Shown in pieces: positions 1-10,990 of a DNA stretch of 64,000 nt. Under the pieces are notes generated by a model that worked only from the letters and a program-made list of their open reading frames with translations, ran no database searches and was not told where the DNA came from. Position 1 is the stretch's first letter. Each line of letters begins with the position of its first letter. The stretch is from assembly GCA_029931535.1 (NCBI GenBank), contig JAQPZY010001490.1, positions 1,402,501-1,466,500 on the forward strand, written 5' to 3'. This stretch comes from Margaritifera margaritifera. Lineage: Eukaryota; Mollusca; Bivalvia; Unionida; Margaritiferidae. Position numbers and translations under genes: made by a program.

Positions 1-1335
1 TCCAGCAGCATACAAATTTGGTGAAGAAACGGACATTTACTGTTGCAGTAGCACACAAGTTAGTTTAATAGGTGCTCATTTTTTTGTTTCGCTAATTGGC
101 TAATTTGCTCGTTTTGTCTGATTTGGTCTAATAGTTTTTAATTTGTGCAACAATACCTTGAATCTAACTGGTCCAGTAATCTGTAGAGTACTGGATATAA
201 TGACGGATCTGGAATTTGAATTTCTCGAAATTTGTCCATATGTTTATTTAATTACGCGTGGTCGAATATATGGGGAAAAATATAGCAATTTTTAAATTTC
301 TGTATGACGTTTTACTCTCAGTATATCTGTTATCAATATACCAATTTCGCAAGCCCAGGTAAGGGGAGCTTAAGGTGTAGGGAACATTGTATTCAGAAAT
401 AAAAGACAAAACTAGCTGTGATTGGTGTATTATGGAAGAGTTGTAGTTTCTGTCTGGCTTAAAAAAAAGTTGAGTCTCTTAGCAACATGTGAGATTATGT
501 TAATTCATATGTAGATCATGTTTTGCATTTTGTATGATTTTTTAAAAATGTGATGCACATCACTGAAAATGTGTCTGTTGTGACTGGACAACTCTTACCC
601 CTGTCTAGTTCCAGCAGAGTTATCTCTCTTAAATGCAATGGAGTACCTGGTTCAATCACTGTCAAATTGACAATCTAACATTGCTCTCTACGACAGTGTG
701 TGACATGCATGCTAAAATAGGAGAGAAGGTATATTTATTTCACCAAATGTTAACATTAAGGTCTATGGAAAAACAATTGGTACCGTGATATCATCTACTA
801 GTCGTGACGCATCCCACAGCAAACTGTCTTTAGCAGTAGTACTCAATTTAGTGTAGAGACTTAAACCTGTTACCCCTCTTGTGTGATAGTATATAAGAAT
901 AGTATATGTTTGTGGGTATAGTGCACTCCTACTCCTCGCTGTAACTCTCTACTTTGATATAAAAGTAAACTGAATCTCACGTCGAGCTTGTTTGTTTTTG
1001 ATACATTGTAATCATCGCGTTGTATAAACTGGGTGCTGCAAAAGTTCGCAGGTTAGCAAATACAAAATGTGTATTTAAAGACAGGTCAAGCTCAAGTCTT
1101 TCGTCTCAAAACAGTTTATCCTTACAAAATTTTACGTTTGTCAGATCATAAAGTTGTTAGTCGACCCTTGGAAAATGTCTGTGACATAATTATGAACTAA
1201 AGGTATCTGAAATCTCCAAAAAGACAAAGAGACTGAACAAGCCTGAAGACAGAAAGTATTTTGTGACAGGACTTTTCTGCGAACACATTGTGAGACTTGC
1301 CATGCTACGTCTTCTGTCATCACAGATACCTCCTC
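1..1335. other. Non-coding stretch, nothing recognised
   Basis: AT-rich sequence without a frame that looks coding, no clear tandem repeat and no terminal-repeat structure that I can see. Short ORFs on the minus strand around 1141-1399 overlap the start of the zinc-knuckle relic that follows and look like shadows. Confidence 0.4.
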
Positions 1336-1815
1336 GACCTAAGAGAATACACTCATGCAAGTTCAATCTGTGAAGATGAAGACCCACAACAGATGACACT
1401 TCTGGTCAGAGATTTACAAAGAGTCATCGAAAATTCACTTTGAATATTACTTTTGGAGAAACTCCAGACTATTCCTCTCGAGATTAAAGTTTAGATACTT
1501 GTCGTGTCTGTCAAGAGCAAGGACATTGGGTTCCAGAATGTCTACAACGTCAAGATAAGGAACCTCCAAGACAGGAGATAAAAAAGACAAACATAAAGAT
1601 ATCTGTTATCAATGTCAAGAAAAAGGACATTGGTCTACAGAGTGTCCCAAGAAAGTAAAGAAAAAAAGAGAAAAAGGAGGAAATGTCGGAGGCAGAAGAA
1701 AAGAAGAAGAAACAAAAGAACCCATTCCAGCAAAGAAATTTAAAGCAAGACAAGCAGAAGAAACAGCCGAAGAACTCATTCCAGTGAAGAAATTCGAAAA
1801 AGAAAGACAGTAAAA
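1336..1815 (+). pseudogene. Decayed protein with two CCHC zinc knuckles (gag-like relic)
   Basis: Read on the plus strand, this stretch codes in pieces. An acidic segment containing EDEDPQQMTLLVRDLQRVIE (about 1372-1434) is followed, after stops, by a first knuckle CRVCQEQGHWVPEC near 1504-1545 and, one base out of frame, a second knuckle CYQCQEKGHWSTEC near 1604-1645. Both fit C-x2-C-x4-H-x4-C exactly. A Lys/Glu-rich tail follows, in which a PIPAKKF / LIPVKKF motif occurs twice, ending at a stop near 1813. CCHC knuckles bind single-stranded nucleic acid and are usual in retrotransposon Gag proteins and in cellular CNBP-like proteins. Stops at about 1432 and 1487 and the frameshift near 1580 show it is not intact. 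I favour a retroelement gag remnant; a host exon set is the alternative. Confidence 0.55.
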
Positions 1816-1949
1816 GAAGAAGAAAAAAATGGACTTTTGTGAAGTGTTCTGAAATTTCATTGTGATTCCTATTCACGATAAGATACCAAAAATACGTCAG
1901 TGCCTCTGTGCCTTGATTTTATTTTTTAAAGTATGGATAACATATTCAA

Positions 1950-1985
1950 AAACACACACACACACATACACATAAACACACACAC
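1950..1985. repeat. Short (CA)n microsatellite
   Basis: Interrupted run of CA dinucleotides with TACA variants, in otherwise unassigned AT-rich sequence. Confidence 0.8.
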
Positions 1986-2492
1986 TTTATAAAAAAGCGA
2001 TTTTAAAAAAAAAAAATTTGACAATACTTTAAGTAGAATCTCTTTTCCAAGAGATCTAGGTGGGCTCTGCAAAGAGCCTTTGAGTTTTAAAAAAATGATG
2101 GACTTGACAACATCAGCTGTAACTACCTTAAACCTTTTATCCACGTCCAAGTTGCTGCAATGGTAGTGATAGTTTCCTCAGCTGCTTACCGTGAGAGAGA
2201 AAGAGAGAGAGTGCTAACGGGCCTCTGTCTGTCTGTCTGCCTGTCTCTAAGACACACACACGTCAGGCGTCCGATTGCCTTGATTGATGGAAGAAATCTC
2301 TCCTCTTCGATGAGTGACTTATCTATGTATCTATCTATTGACCCCCATACCTACCTATTTACCTACTTAGCTATATAGTTCCCTCCCGCCCAATGATAAT
2401 CCCCCCCCCCCCTCTTTCTTTGTTTGCTGATGTCTGAGTGAGCTGGGCTAATTAAAAAAATGTTGATTTATTTTTACAAAATGGTGTTAACT

Positions 2493-2495
<3 letters not shown>

Positions 2496-2574
<79 letters not shown>
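2496..2574. repeat. (TC)n microsatellite
   Basis: Uninterrupted TC dinucleotide run of about 79 bp. It is followed by TTTGGGTTTGGCACAA, a flank also found after the TC run at 4363-4430, so both runs sit in copies of the same dispersed repeat. The long Ser-Leu frames across it are artefacts. Confidence 0.95.
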
Positions 2575-2577
<3 letters not shown>

Positions 2578-3523
2578 CTTTGGGTTTGGCACAAAAACAT
2601 TATATCCCAAGTTTAACGTATCACGAAATAAACGGACATTGGATAAGACCAGTCAGTGCACTAAAATCTAGGGTGGCTAGAGTCTGTATTTGTACAGACA
2701 GACAGAAAACAATTATTTTCTTAACACGCACAAAACACTTCATGTACAATGTACCTTAGTTCTGCCATTAAAAAAAAACAAACCATTCTCTATAGCGAAA
2801 TGAGATGAGAAGGGGGTGCAATGTTTGTTTGCTTGTTGATAAAAGGTTGTTACAATGTTGCAAGGTCAGCCTTCTTACCGGCCTATAAAAATAGAGTTGC
2901 AATGACCCTATATACACTAAATATAGAATCATACCTTGGAATAAGTGTTGGGTAAGCAAAGGTCAGTCCTAAATATAGGATAGAACAATCTTAAATATTT
3001 GTAACAAACTGACTGAAGAACCAAATCTGACTCACTTGATATTGAATATTTGTTTGTACCAAGATTTGTTGCCAGTGAATTGGTAAAATAGAAAAACAGA
3101 ATTACAAAATTATAAATTCTACATGGGTTTCGTACAGGCAACATACTGACTTCATCTGACGCTGTAACCACTGCAAAGTTCTCATCGAACAGAAACATTT
3201 TCACTCAAGGCATGATAATTAGGACGATCAGTGTTATATTATATAAGCCTATATCAGTCAGTGCGTACAAAACAAAAAATCTAGAATTTGTCAAAAATTA
3301 TCAAGCAAAAAACCAAGGCAGCTGTTTTAGTGAAAGAATTAAAATCAATGACTTCAATATTTAGTTTTGCCGATTTGCAGTGTACAAAATCTAGGTTTGG
3401 GAAAATTTCTAAGAAACTGTCTGAATGAAAAACAAAATCTGTCTCACTTGACATTGAATATTTTTTGTAACAAAACTTTCTGCCAGTGAACAATTTCACT
3501 CGTCTTATGAAATGAGGGACGAT

Positions 3524-3526
<3 letters not shown>

Positions 3527-3578
<52 letters not shown>

Positions 3579-3591
3579 GCGCGCGCGCGCG
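3527..3591. repeat. Compound (TC)n(AC)n(GC)n microsatellite
   Basis: Three dinucleotide runs in direct succession: TC from 3527, AC from 3557, GC from 3579. The alternating AC/GC part is a sequence able to take up Z-DNA form. Confidence 0.95.
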
Positions 3592-3829
3592 TTAGGCGCC
3601 TGATGGCCACGACCGATAGGTAAAATCTCTCATATTTGATGGGTGACTTATCTATCTATTGACCCCCCCCACACACACACACACATACACCTATCCATTT
3701 ACCTACCTACCCACTGACCGCCCTTCCACCCTCTAACCATCCTACCTGCCTACCTAGTTACATGCATAAATACCTACATACATGCATATAAACTGAAAGA
3801 CGGACAAATTTTAAAGATTGTCACATATG

Positions 3830-4359
3830 GAGAATTTAAACGTAGGTATCGGTCAGTCAAAGTTTTTGTTAAATCTATAGACTTTTTTAACATTACGTTG
3901 CCCGTTAGAGGCCATAAAGCCCCACTATGTTAAACTTCTGTTAGAGACCGTTGTGCCATTCAGATATTAAATTTCCATTGTCCCTAGACTGTCCCCTCAT
4001 TTTATACCCATGGACATTTTTAGCATAACATTTTCCTTTGTCGCTATAAATGCTCAAAATGGTGTCCTGTTACCGACAGACTATCTACGGATCTATAAAA
4101 ATAGAATAGAAGAAACCCTTTTACTTTCCAAGTTCTTAACATACAATATTAGACTGGGCGTTCGATAGTAGACAGCCATGAACAGAAATGGAATATGGGT
4201 CCAGAGTGTCATTTTTGGGTCTAGAGTGAAATATTTTAAAGAAAATATTATAGTCTCAATGTTAAATCCCCATTAGAGGCCAGACCGAAACCATTATATG
4301 GCAATGTTACATTTCCTGCCAAACAGATTCAGTAACATACGTAGCACCCAAACCCACCC

Positions 4360-4433
<74 letters not shown>

Positions 4434-5400
4434 ATTTGGGTTTGGCACAACATTCTATTCAAAGTGTACGATGCACAACTTCGATGTACTTTCATTTTTG
4501 AAACTTGAATAGAGTCACTGTACATTTTTACACACAGACAGACAAAAACGCAAATAAGTAATAAAGTACACTCAGTGACCTTTATTTTACAGTGCGATGT
4601 TGTGTTGTTGTTTGTTGTTTTTTGGGTTTTTTTTAGGGGGGTCTTTTTTTTGTCTATAATGCAAACGATAAATTCTTTTGGGAGTGGTATAGCCTGTGAG
4701 TGTCCTAAATATAGGAAAATAACTCTGATTTGAACAGCTGTATTTGACAATTTCACTCCGCGTCCGATAACCAAGGGGTAAGCCAAAGTCAATTCAGTGA
4801 AGGCTGGCAGAATTGGAAAATTTGCAACAAAAAATGTAAGAATCGAATTTGGCTCAAGCCAAATTCTGCCCTCATTCGACAATGTAAAACATTTTTTAAA
4901 AAAACAAAACAAAAAAAAATCTGGTTTCAACTAATATTTTCAAGCCGCGCACTGAGTAAGTTAAGAGGTAAGGTCAATGCTACGGTTTGCAAACATTTCT
5001 CACAAAAACTGATGAATTAAAATTTGCCTGGCTTGATACTCAATATATTCGAAATACAACTTGCTATCGGTAAAATACGTAGCAACTTTTAGTGAGAATC
5101 TTAAATTTAGGATTGACATAATTATAAAAGTCCCCCTCTTGGGCTTCATACAGGATTTATAAAGGATAAACCTATGGGCATTTCCACTATAGGATTTCCC
5201 GTTGTCGCTACAGACACAGAAAATTGGAGACCTAATGTTAATTTCCCTTTGTTGTCATACAGATCCATAATGTGAAACCTACTGACATTTGTAACATAAG
5301 ATTTCCTTTTGTATCCAGAATCACACAAAAATGTAGGCCTAATGTTAATTTGCCCTAATGCCCCAGAATCCGCAGACCATTTTTAATATTGGATTACTCT
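3830..5400. repeat. Degenerate short-period tandem repeat region
   Basis: Loosely repeated text such as GACATTTnTAnCATAnnATTTCC, TTGTCGCTA and GTTAGAGGCC recurs with a period of about 65-75 bp, clearest at 4000-4080 and 5150-5400 but also around 3895-3975 and 4260-4290. The units are too diverged for a consensus by eye. No gene seen. Confidence 0.5.
4363..4430. repeat. (TC)n microsatellite
   Basis: Uninterrupted TC run of 68 bp followed by ATTTGGGTTTGGCACAA, the same flank as at 2575-2595. Confidence 0.95.
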
Positions 5401-5569
5401 TATGCCCCAAGGTGCCACACTATACTGTTGTTATACTGTGACACATCCTGGGAAATATAGTTGCAAGGTGAATGTGTGTAGATTCGATTATATTTATTAG
5501 CACCAGCTGCCGAATCTATACCGAGTATCAAATTATCCTGGGATATAACTTTAAAGCAACAAGTTTCAA

Positions 5570-5965
5570 TAGTGGAGGAGAAGTTGAGAATAGGTTTCCA
5601 CCTGGTTGATATGGAAACCATACCGTTGCAGAGGAAGAAACTCCAAATATATTTTTGATAGGCGATGTTACAATAAACATTTCTGCCAAGTTTGATGCAA
5701 GAAGTATCCGCGGTTCTGGAGAAGAAGTTGAAAATGTTTTCATGTGTTTACTATGGAAGCCACGTCGTTATTAAGGGAGCAACACAGAACACAATTTTGA
5801 TAGAGGGCGTCGAGGTTGTCTAAAGGAACATTGCTGCTGGCTCAGCTGTGGAAACAAGGCAGAAAATATGGTTTCCACCTGGTTCCTATGGAAACCACAC
5901 AATTGCTAGGGAAGCCACCGGAGGCATAATTTCGGTAGCGGACTATTTATGGCAATGTTTTTTTT
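5570..5965. repeat. Diverged tandem repeat with GTTTCCACCTGGTT units
   Basis: The motif GTTTCCACCTGGTT followed by TATGGAAACCA occurs at about 5595 and 5870, and related text (GAAGAAGTTGAAAATGTTTT, TTTTGATAG, GGAAGCCAC) recurs between them. The unit is roughly 130-140 bp. No coding signal. Confidence 0.5.
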
Positions 5966-6189
5966 CTCCAAATTCACCTATCGGATAAACGGAGAATGAT
6001 CAGCCTACTAATTTTCTTATCATTTATTAAAAAAGGTGCTTTTTCTTTTGAAAGGTCCTGGTGAATCAAACATAACTCATAAGTAAATTATGACAATTTA
6101 ATGAAAATTTGATGAAAAAGATCGAAGTTATATTGTAATTTGCCTCTATTTGCCCAGCTCGGTTATGCCAGGGCACTAAACAACACAGT

Positions 6190-6630
6190 TCCCTGGTTAG
6201 GCTAGTCCTTGTCCAATGGGCGGATCCAGGGAAGCGCGAAATAACCCGAACGTTTCCTATAGCAAGTTTTCTTTACAGTTATATAGTTAAAATTATGCCA
6301 TGGAAACGCTTAAAATGCAGGAGCTTCCGGGTGTTCGTCCACTGGGACTCTGCCGGAGAAAATGGGAGCTATGTGCCCTTCCCAAGGAAACAACAAGGAA
6401 GCAGACCCAGGCTGGCCTGTGTGGGTTCAAAATAAACAGTTATTTCTGAATGAAAATGTTTCTTGTTGTCACAAACCAAACATTATAAAACTAAAAATAT
6501 ATTAGTTCAGTGGCTGGAATCAAGTTTATACAGACACGAATATGGTGTTAACTGCTCCCCCCCCCCCCCCCCATCTCCTCCCCAACCACCACCACCAAAC
6601 GATACACACCGATATTTCTAGATCCGGCCC
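6190..6630. repeat. Probable dispersed repeat, degenerate
   Basis: Stretch with text such as ATGCAGGAGCTTCCGGG and a 16-base C run at 6557-6572, bounded on both sides by similar 'GGATCCAGG' / 'AGATCCGGCCCTG' motifs in opposite sense. It looks like a decayed transposable element, but I cannot assign a family. Confidence 0.3.
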
Positions 6631-6719
6631 TGTGTTCGGCCACCCGATTCACACGTAACTGATGATCAAATTACTATGGAGCATGTTGGAATCCCTGTTT
6701 TGTCTTGGTTGATTGACAG

Positions 6720-6788
6720 ATGTCATCCTGGGCCGATGGGTCAGTCATTCCAGACAAGAAGTCGAAAGCTCATATGCCCTTCCGTCAG
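6720..6788 (+). CDS. Candidate first coding exon, unknown gene
   Basis: An ATG lies directly after a pyrimidine-rich tract ending in TTGATTGACAG, and the 23-codon frame starting MSSWADGSVIPDKKSKAH ends at TTC CGT CAG followed by GTGAGC, a good splice donor. The translation is hydrophilic, with normal codon use for an N-terminus. The frame ends in phase 0 at the donor. I do not recognise the protein. None of the other candidate plus-strand exons takes up phase 0, so at least one further exon would be missing. Support is only a start codon plus two splice-like sites, so a chance ORF remains possible. Confidence 0.35.
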
Positions 6789-6960
6789 GTGAGCTAATAA
6801 GGAAATATCCCAGATACATGGAATATGTTCTTGGTCATAAAAGAAAACATATTAGAGCACTCAAAATAACAGTAAAACATCATTTCTATCTAAAGGCCAC
6901 CTTATCTAACATGACTAAAAAGATAAAGTAAATTTAACCGTTTTCGATGTACGTGTTTTT

Positions 6961-6962
<2 letters not shown>

Positions 6963-7012
<50 letters not shown>
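6963..7012. repeat. (TAA)n microsatellite
   Basis: Uninterrupted AAT trinucleotide run of about 50 bp. Confidence 0.95.
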
Positions 7013-7013
<1 letters not shown>

Positions 7014-8389
7014 GCTTAGTAATTTAGGAAAACTATTTAGTTCTATATAACTTTTATCAATGAAGTGGTAAAATAGTAGTAAAACAGTTTAAATCAGATC
7101 CAAATATGTTCGGTTTATGTATAAACCAATAAGGTGGCAGGGGACAGTTTCCTAAATTGGCCCCTGTCAAATTTTTTAACATAAGGCTATGATGTGACTT
7201 TTTGAGTTATTATTATTTAATAATTAAAGATATAGATATATTTGTGAATTAGATGTTTCGGGCTTGTGTTGTTCTTTAAATTGATGTGAGATACACCTCC
7301 CATAGTCAGTTCATAGAATGTAGACAGCGAAATACCAATAGTCGGCAAGGAAGCAGAGCTAGCCATCCATAGCAGTAGACACGTGTGTTCAAGGCAAGTA
7401 GAATATCTCAAAAACTGCCTGGATGGCAACTATTTTGAATTGCATCAAGCTGTTTAGTACACAATATGTTTCAAAATTATCACCCAGAGAAAGGGCTTGC
7501 GTGTGCACTGTGAGCATCACTTTGTGTCAAAATGGCCTTCGTACATGAAAAATGCATGCATGCATTGGGGGTTGGGTGCATACACTTTTTATGCTATGAA
7601 CTTCCATTGGCTTAAGTCAAGTGAATGATATTCTTATTTTTTGTTGTATTTAAAAAAAAAATGAATTCTTGTATTGGGCAGGTGGACGCAGCATTAAATT
7701 TGTGCATAAAAACTGTCCCTTGCACCCTAATTGGCATGAATGTGACTACTAACACTACTTAAATCTATTACGTGAAATAGTTTGATTCACATACGAAACT
7801 AAAACCTTGACTGTCTCTGCTTAAGATTCATACTTCCGGTGGCTCTTCCATTTATCGGACTTACAGTTCTCACTGAGTAATTGTTTTAAAATATTTTTAT
7901 TTTTAGATTATTAGTTTTTGCAAAATTTTAATGTGAGTAACAAATAAAAGCAATATATCTTATTTTGCGATTTTAAAATGTTTGTTTGGAATAATAATGA
8001 GAAGTAGTGACTTTGTTGTTTGGACTGTTATCGACGAGTAAATCCGCAATAATCGTTTACTGAAGTTCATTCGATGTCAATGTGTAATGTTCGGTGTATG
8101 TATTTCTTGCTGCAGTTTGGGATATAACCTTTACCGGCGTCATTGTTTGAACATTTGTTTTTCTTTATTTAGAGGTAAGTTATTACATTCTACATGATGA
8201 ATTTGTGGTAATGATAAACCCGATCACTGATTCACTGTATGAAATGTTGCTGTTCTGTTTGGAGGTTGGGTGCCGTACCTGTCCTACATTATATTCAAGG
8301 CATGTCGTGCTAAGGCGGTATATGATTTATGACCGTACAATGCTGTTTCAGTTTATACATGTAATAAACCATATATTCAGTGTTTTTTT

Positions 8390-8391
<2 letters not shown>
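7013..8391. other. Non-coding AT-rich stretch
   Basis: No convincing exon, no repeat structure seen except AT-rich tracts. The 60-70 residue frames here lack coding character. Confidence 0.4.

Positions 8392-8392
<1 letters not shown>

Positions 8393-8446
<54 letters not shown>
8393..8446. repeat. (AT)n microsatellite
   Basis: Uninterrupted AT run of about 54 bp; gives the poly-(Ile-Tyr) frames on both strands, which are artefacts. Confidence 0.95.
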
Positions 8447-8450
<4 letters not shown>

Positions 8451-8956
8451 GTAAAGGTTATATAATAAGATAGCGTGCGGTGTGTAAGGGGACGGGTTTG
8501 ATAGGCCTTTATAAGTAGTACGCCACACATTGATTTAAACATTTATTATTTACTGGATTCACCCAGAAAATCAAAATTATAATATCAGCATAAAGAACGA
8601 AAAATATATAAAGTTTGGAACGTGAAGTCTAATATAATTGGACTAACTGGTGGGGATAAAATCCACTGTATACAGATTACCATACATCTGACGGCACAGA
8701 GAGGTCAGCTTAGGACGTGGAAGATTTGCAAAATTTGATCAGGAGTTTGACTCCAAATCAGAGGATTTTCATTGACATGATTTTTAGAATGCAAATAAAA
8801 AAAATGACAACTATTGAAAAAAATGTCCTTTTTGTATATTAAAATATGCACATCAGTCCTTTCACAGTAACTTCTTGCCTTTCATACGTCAGCATATATA
8901 GCAAAAGCATTTTTAGCCTTTCTTAGTAGAACATTGCCTGGAGTATATTTGTGCAG

Positions 8957-9965
8957 TAGGAGTGCGCAATAATATTGAATATCGGTATATTGTGGTATTG
9001 AACCAGCGATACAATAATTGCGATATGAATATATTATATTGGTATAGTACGATATCAACGTAAATTTTGATAAGAAGTTGCAATGAAACTGTTATTTTTT
9101 AACAAATTAATATTAGCAATGTTTCACCACTTAAAATAGTTTCCGATTGAGAATGACCAATTGAATTCCATACCTGTACCTTCGGTGATCTTAAGTAACA
9201 TTTATATTTAGTTTCTCTGGGAAGTTCCAGATTGGGTGTCGTAAGTTACATCGATGTAAATCTTCATCCTTTTGAAGCTTTAGCTTCTATGTCAACAAAT
9301 AAGCACCTTGCAGACATTGATGACTAACCAATATTCACCTCGAGCAACAAGCGTTTCAAGCATGGCCGAGTACGACCTGTTGAAAAATTTGAAAGTGCAG
9401 TCGGCCTTATGGATTCATTTTGGTTTAAGAAAGAGTCAAACGGATGGGAAGATTGATGAGGCAATTGCTGTGTGCAGAGTACGTGAGGCTCATGTTAAGT
9501 TTTCTGGTGGAACCACAAATCTAACCTACCATATGAACAAGCACCATCCTGGGCAAATTGGTCATTACAAGAAGACAGACAATAAATCATCGATGTCTAC
9601 TGATGGGAGTTCATCGTGTGAGGATAATTCTGATCTTTCTAAAGCTAAAGTATCACCGCCAACCCAGAGAATCTTACCAGGGCCCCTTGGCACAAAATAC
9701 CCCTCCCATTCTTCATGTGCTTTACTGATAACTGACATGGTGTGCAGATTCATCATAAAGGACTTGCGCCCATACTGAATAGTGGATTCGCCAGAGTGTA
9801 GAGACCTTTACATACACTTCACCCTTGATACAATTTTCCAGGTAGGAAGCAGTGTGCAGAGGTGATCATTCCATTCTTAAATTAATATATTGCAATAATA
9901 TTGCAATATTTTACATAATATTGTAATATATCGCAATATGATTTTCAATTCAGTACCCACCCCTA
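8957..9965 (+). mobile_element. Non-autonomous hAT element with 8-bp target duplication
   Basis: The element begins TAGGAGTGCGCAATAA and ends CAGTACCCACCCCTA; the reverse complement of the end is TAGGGGTGGGTACTG, so the termini match at most of the first ten bases in the manner of hAT elements with a TAGGGGTGGGC-type end. It is flanked by the 8-bp duplication TTGTGCAG at 8949-8956 and 9966-9973, exact on both sides; 8 bp is the hAT-specific length. AT-rich subterminal sequence with AATATTGCAATA motifs lies at both ends. At 1,009 bp it is far shorter than an autonomous hAT and contains only the N-terminal part of a transposase, so it is an internally deleted copy. It sits inside the minus-strand hAT relic. 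Confidence 0.85.
9320..9850 (+). pseudogene. hAT transposase N-terminal fragment with BED zinc finger
   Basis: From the ATG at 9320 a 152-codon frame runs to a TGA at 9776-9778. Residues about 30-85 form a BED finger: a Trp-x2-Phe start (ALWIHFGL), then AVCRVREAHVKFSGGTTNL and a YHMNKHHP histidine end. The family needs two cysteines as in CxxC; here the second is Arg (CRVR), so zinc binding is likely lost. The rest reads TDMVCRFIIKDLRPY, a conserved hAT stretch. The TGA is in frame: reading continues as IVDSPECRDLYIHF and TLDTIFQVGS to about 9845. So it is a nonsense mutation in a once longer gene. No catalytic DDE part is present within the element. Confidence 0.8.
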
Positions 9966-10431
9966 TTGTGCAGTCTTCATCATTGTTAAACTTAACGCTT
10001 AGGAAAAGATGTATCATTACTGGATCCAGGTTTTCTCTGGAGTCAGTCTGAATTTTCCTCAGAATAGAAAATGCCCTTGCAGGGTCTGCATTAGAATATG
10101 GCAGTGTTAGTCCAGCAACAAGTTTAAATTGTGATATCATGGGGCTTTTTGTTTTATATTTGTATACTACTTTCAGTAATTTGTTCAAAGGCGGCCTTTG
10201 GAAATAGTATGGAAATTAAAGGAAAAGTGACAAATAAATACCAAGTGCAACAAGCACTTTTATGAAATGTCATTTATTGAGAAGGAACATCATAGATACC
10301 ACTTGATGCAGAATAGTATGCAGATAAATATGTATTATGTTGCAGTTAGGCAATTTTTTTGATGTATGGTCATTCATGAGCAGAGATTGGAGAATATTCA
10401 AGAAATTTGAAATGGTATTTTTTTCAATGTT

Positions 10432-10690
10432 ATGTATGTTTGTCTGTGTGTGTGCATAGCTAGGTCATTGATAAATACTACAAGCAATATTACTACTGTC
10501 ATTTGTAGAAGTAAAGGTACGAAATCGACACCAGCCATGGTCAGGTTTATGATGTCGGGAGTCTCCTGTCTGTTTGTTTATTGTGACTTTTATGGCGAAT
10601 GCTATAAAATCAGCGTGGGGTTCCATAACCCCTCCTACAGTTGCAATAAAGTCTGTGACAGTTCCACTAGATTAAATGGATATCCACCAG
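10432..10690. other. Unassigned stretch between two transposon copies
   Basis: AT-rich. The plus-strand frames here (starting near 10432) have a Cys-rich segment but no recognisable domain; no splice pair seen. Confidence 0.3.
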
Positions 10691-10756
10691 ACACAATCAG
10701 GGCTGAGCACATTTTTTTTCATCCTCTTGTTGAGGACAATTGGTTTCAGAAAATTC

Positions 10757-10840
10757 ACTTGACCCACCTTACTTTTCACTTGTCCCACCTTACTCTTCAC
10801 TTGTCCCACCTAACTTTTCACTTGTCCCAAAATGGTAATC
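10757..10840. repeat. 21-bp minisatellite, about four copies
   Basis: Units of the form CACTTGTCCCACCTTACTTTT, near-identical and head to tail, giving the THLTFHLSHLTLHLSHLTFH-type frame. They lie in the subterminal part of the element at 10698-11976. Confidence 0.85.
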
Positions 10841-10990
10841 ACTTGCCGAGATTTGATGAGATGTATGTACTTAAACCATAGAAAAAACAAACGAAATAAT
10901 ATACAACATAATTATTTCTTAAAAGAATTTAATTTTTTAAAAACATTGGTTGAAATACATTTGGCTACTTCAGGTTCATGTATATATGTT

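Larger units (their letters stand above)
2185..3730. repeat. Two related repeat copies with CT/CA/CG microsatellites
   Basis: The segment around 2187-2385 and the segment around 3520-3720 are diverged copies of each other. Both hold a GA or CT run, then an ACACAC run, then a shared text including GTGACTTATCTATC followed by a TTGACCCCC tract and ACCTACC repeats. Between them, 2955-3080 and 3365-3495 are also copies of each other, sharing ACTTGA-ATTGAATATT and TGCCAGTGAA. This points to an old segmental tandem duplication of about 1.3 kb or to dispersed copies of one element. No coding content seen. Confidence 0.6.
8882..10218 (-). pseudogene. hAT transposase C-terminal dimerisation domain relic, split by an insertion
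   Basis: On the minus strand from about 10218 down to 9974 an open frame carries a typical hAT dimerisation segment, including LTLPYSNADPARAFSILRKI, then QTDSRENLD and LLSVKFNND-like text ending in DEDC. In hAT transposases this C-terminal helix bundle mediates dimer formation. The frame then runs into the inserted element at 8957-9965. Beyond it, from 8948 down to the stop at 8882, the reading resumes: first DEDCTNILQ, then, after a one-base shift, VLLRKAKNAFAIYADV, which matches the usual lysine-rich tail of these proteins. There is no N-terminal or catalytic part nearby, so this is a remnant. It is probably unrelated to the transposase fragment inside the insertion, which lies on the other strand. 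Confidence 0.7.

Noticed and set aside
2460..2759. 99-codon plus-strand frame and 4307-4930 207-codon minus-strand frame
   Set aside because: Both are carried by CT/GA dinucleotide runs (poly Ser-Leu or Arg-Glu); no domain or splice support.
8205..8542. Frames with long Ile-Tyr runs
   Set aside because: Direct translation of the (AT)n run.
9308..9319. Upstream start for the BED-finger frame
   Set aside because: The extra codons begin with TTG; the first ATG in frame is at 9320, so I used that.
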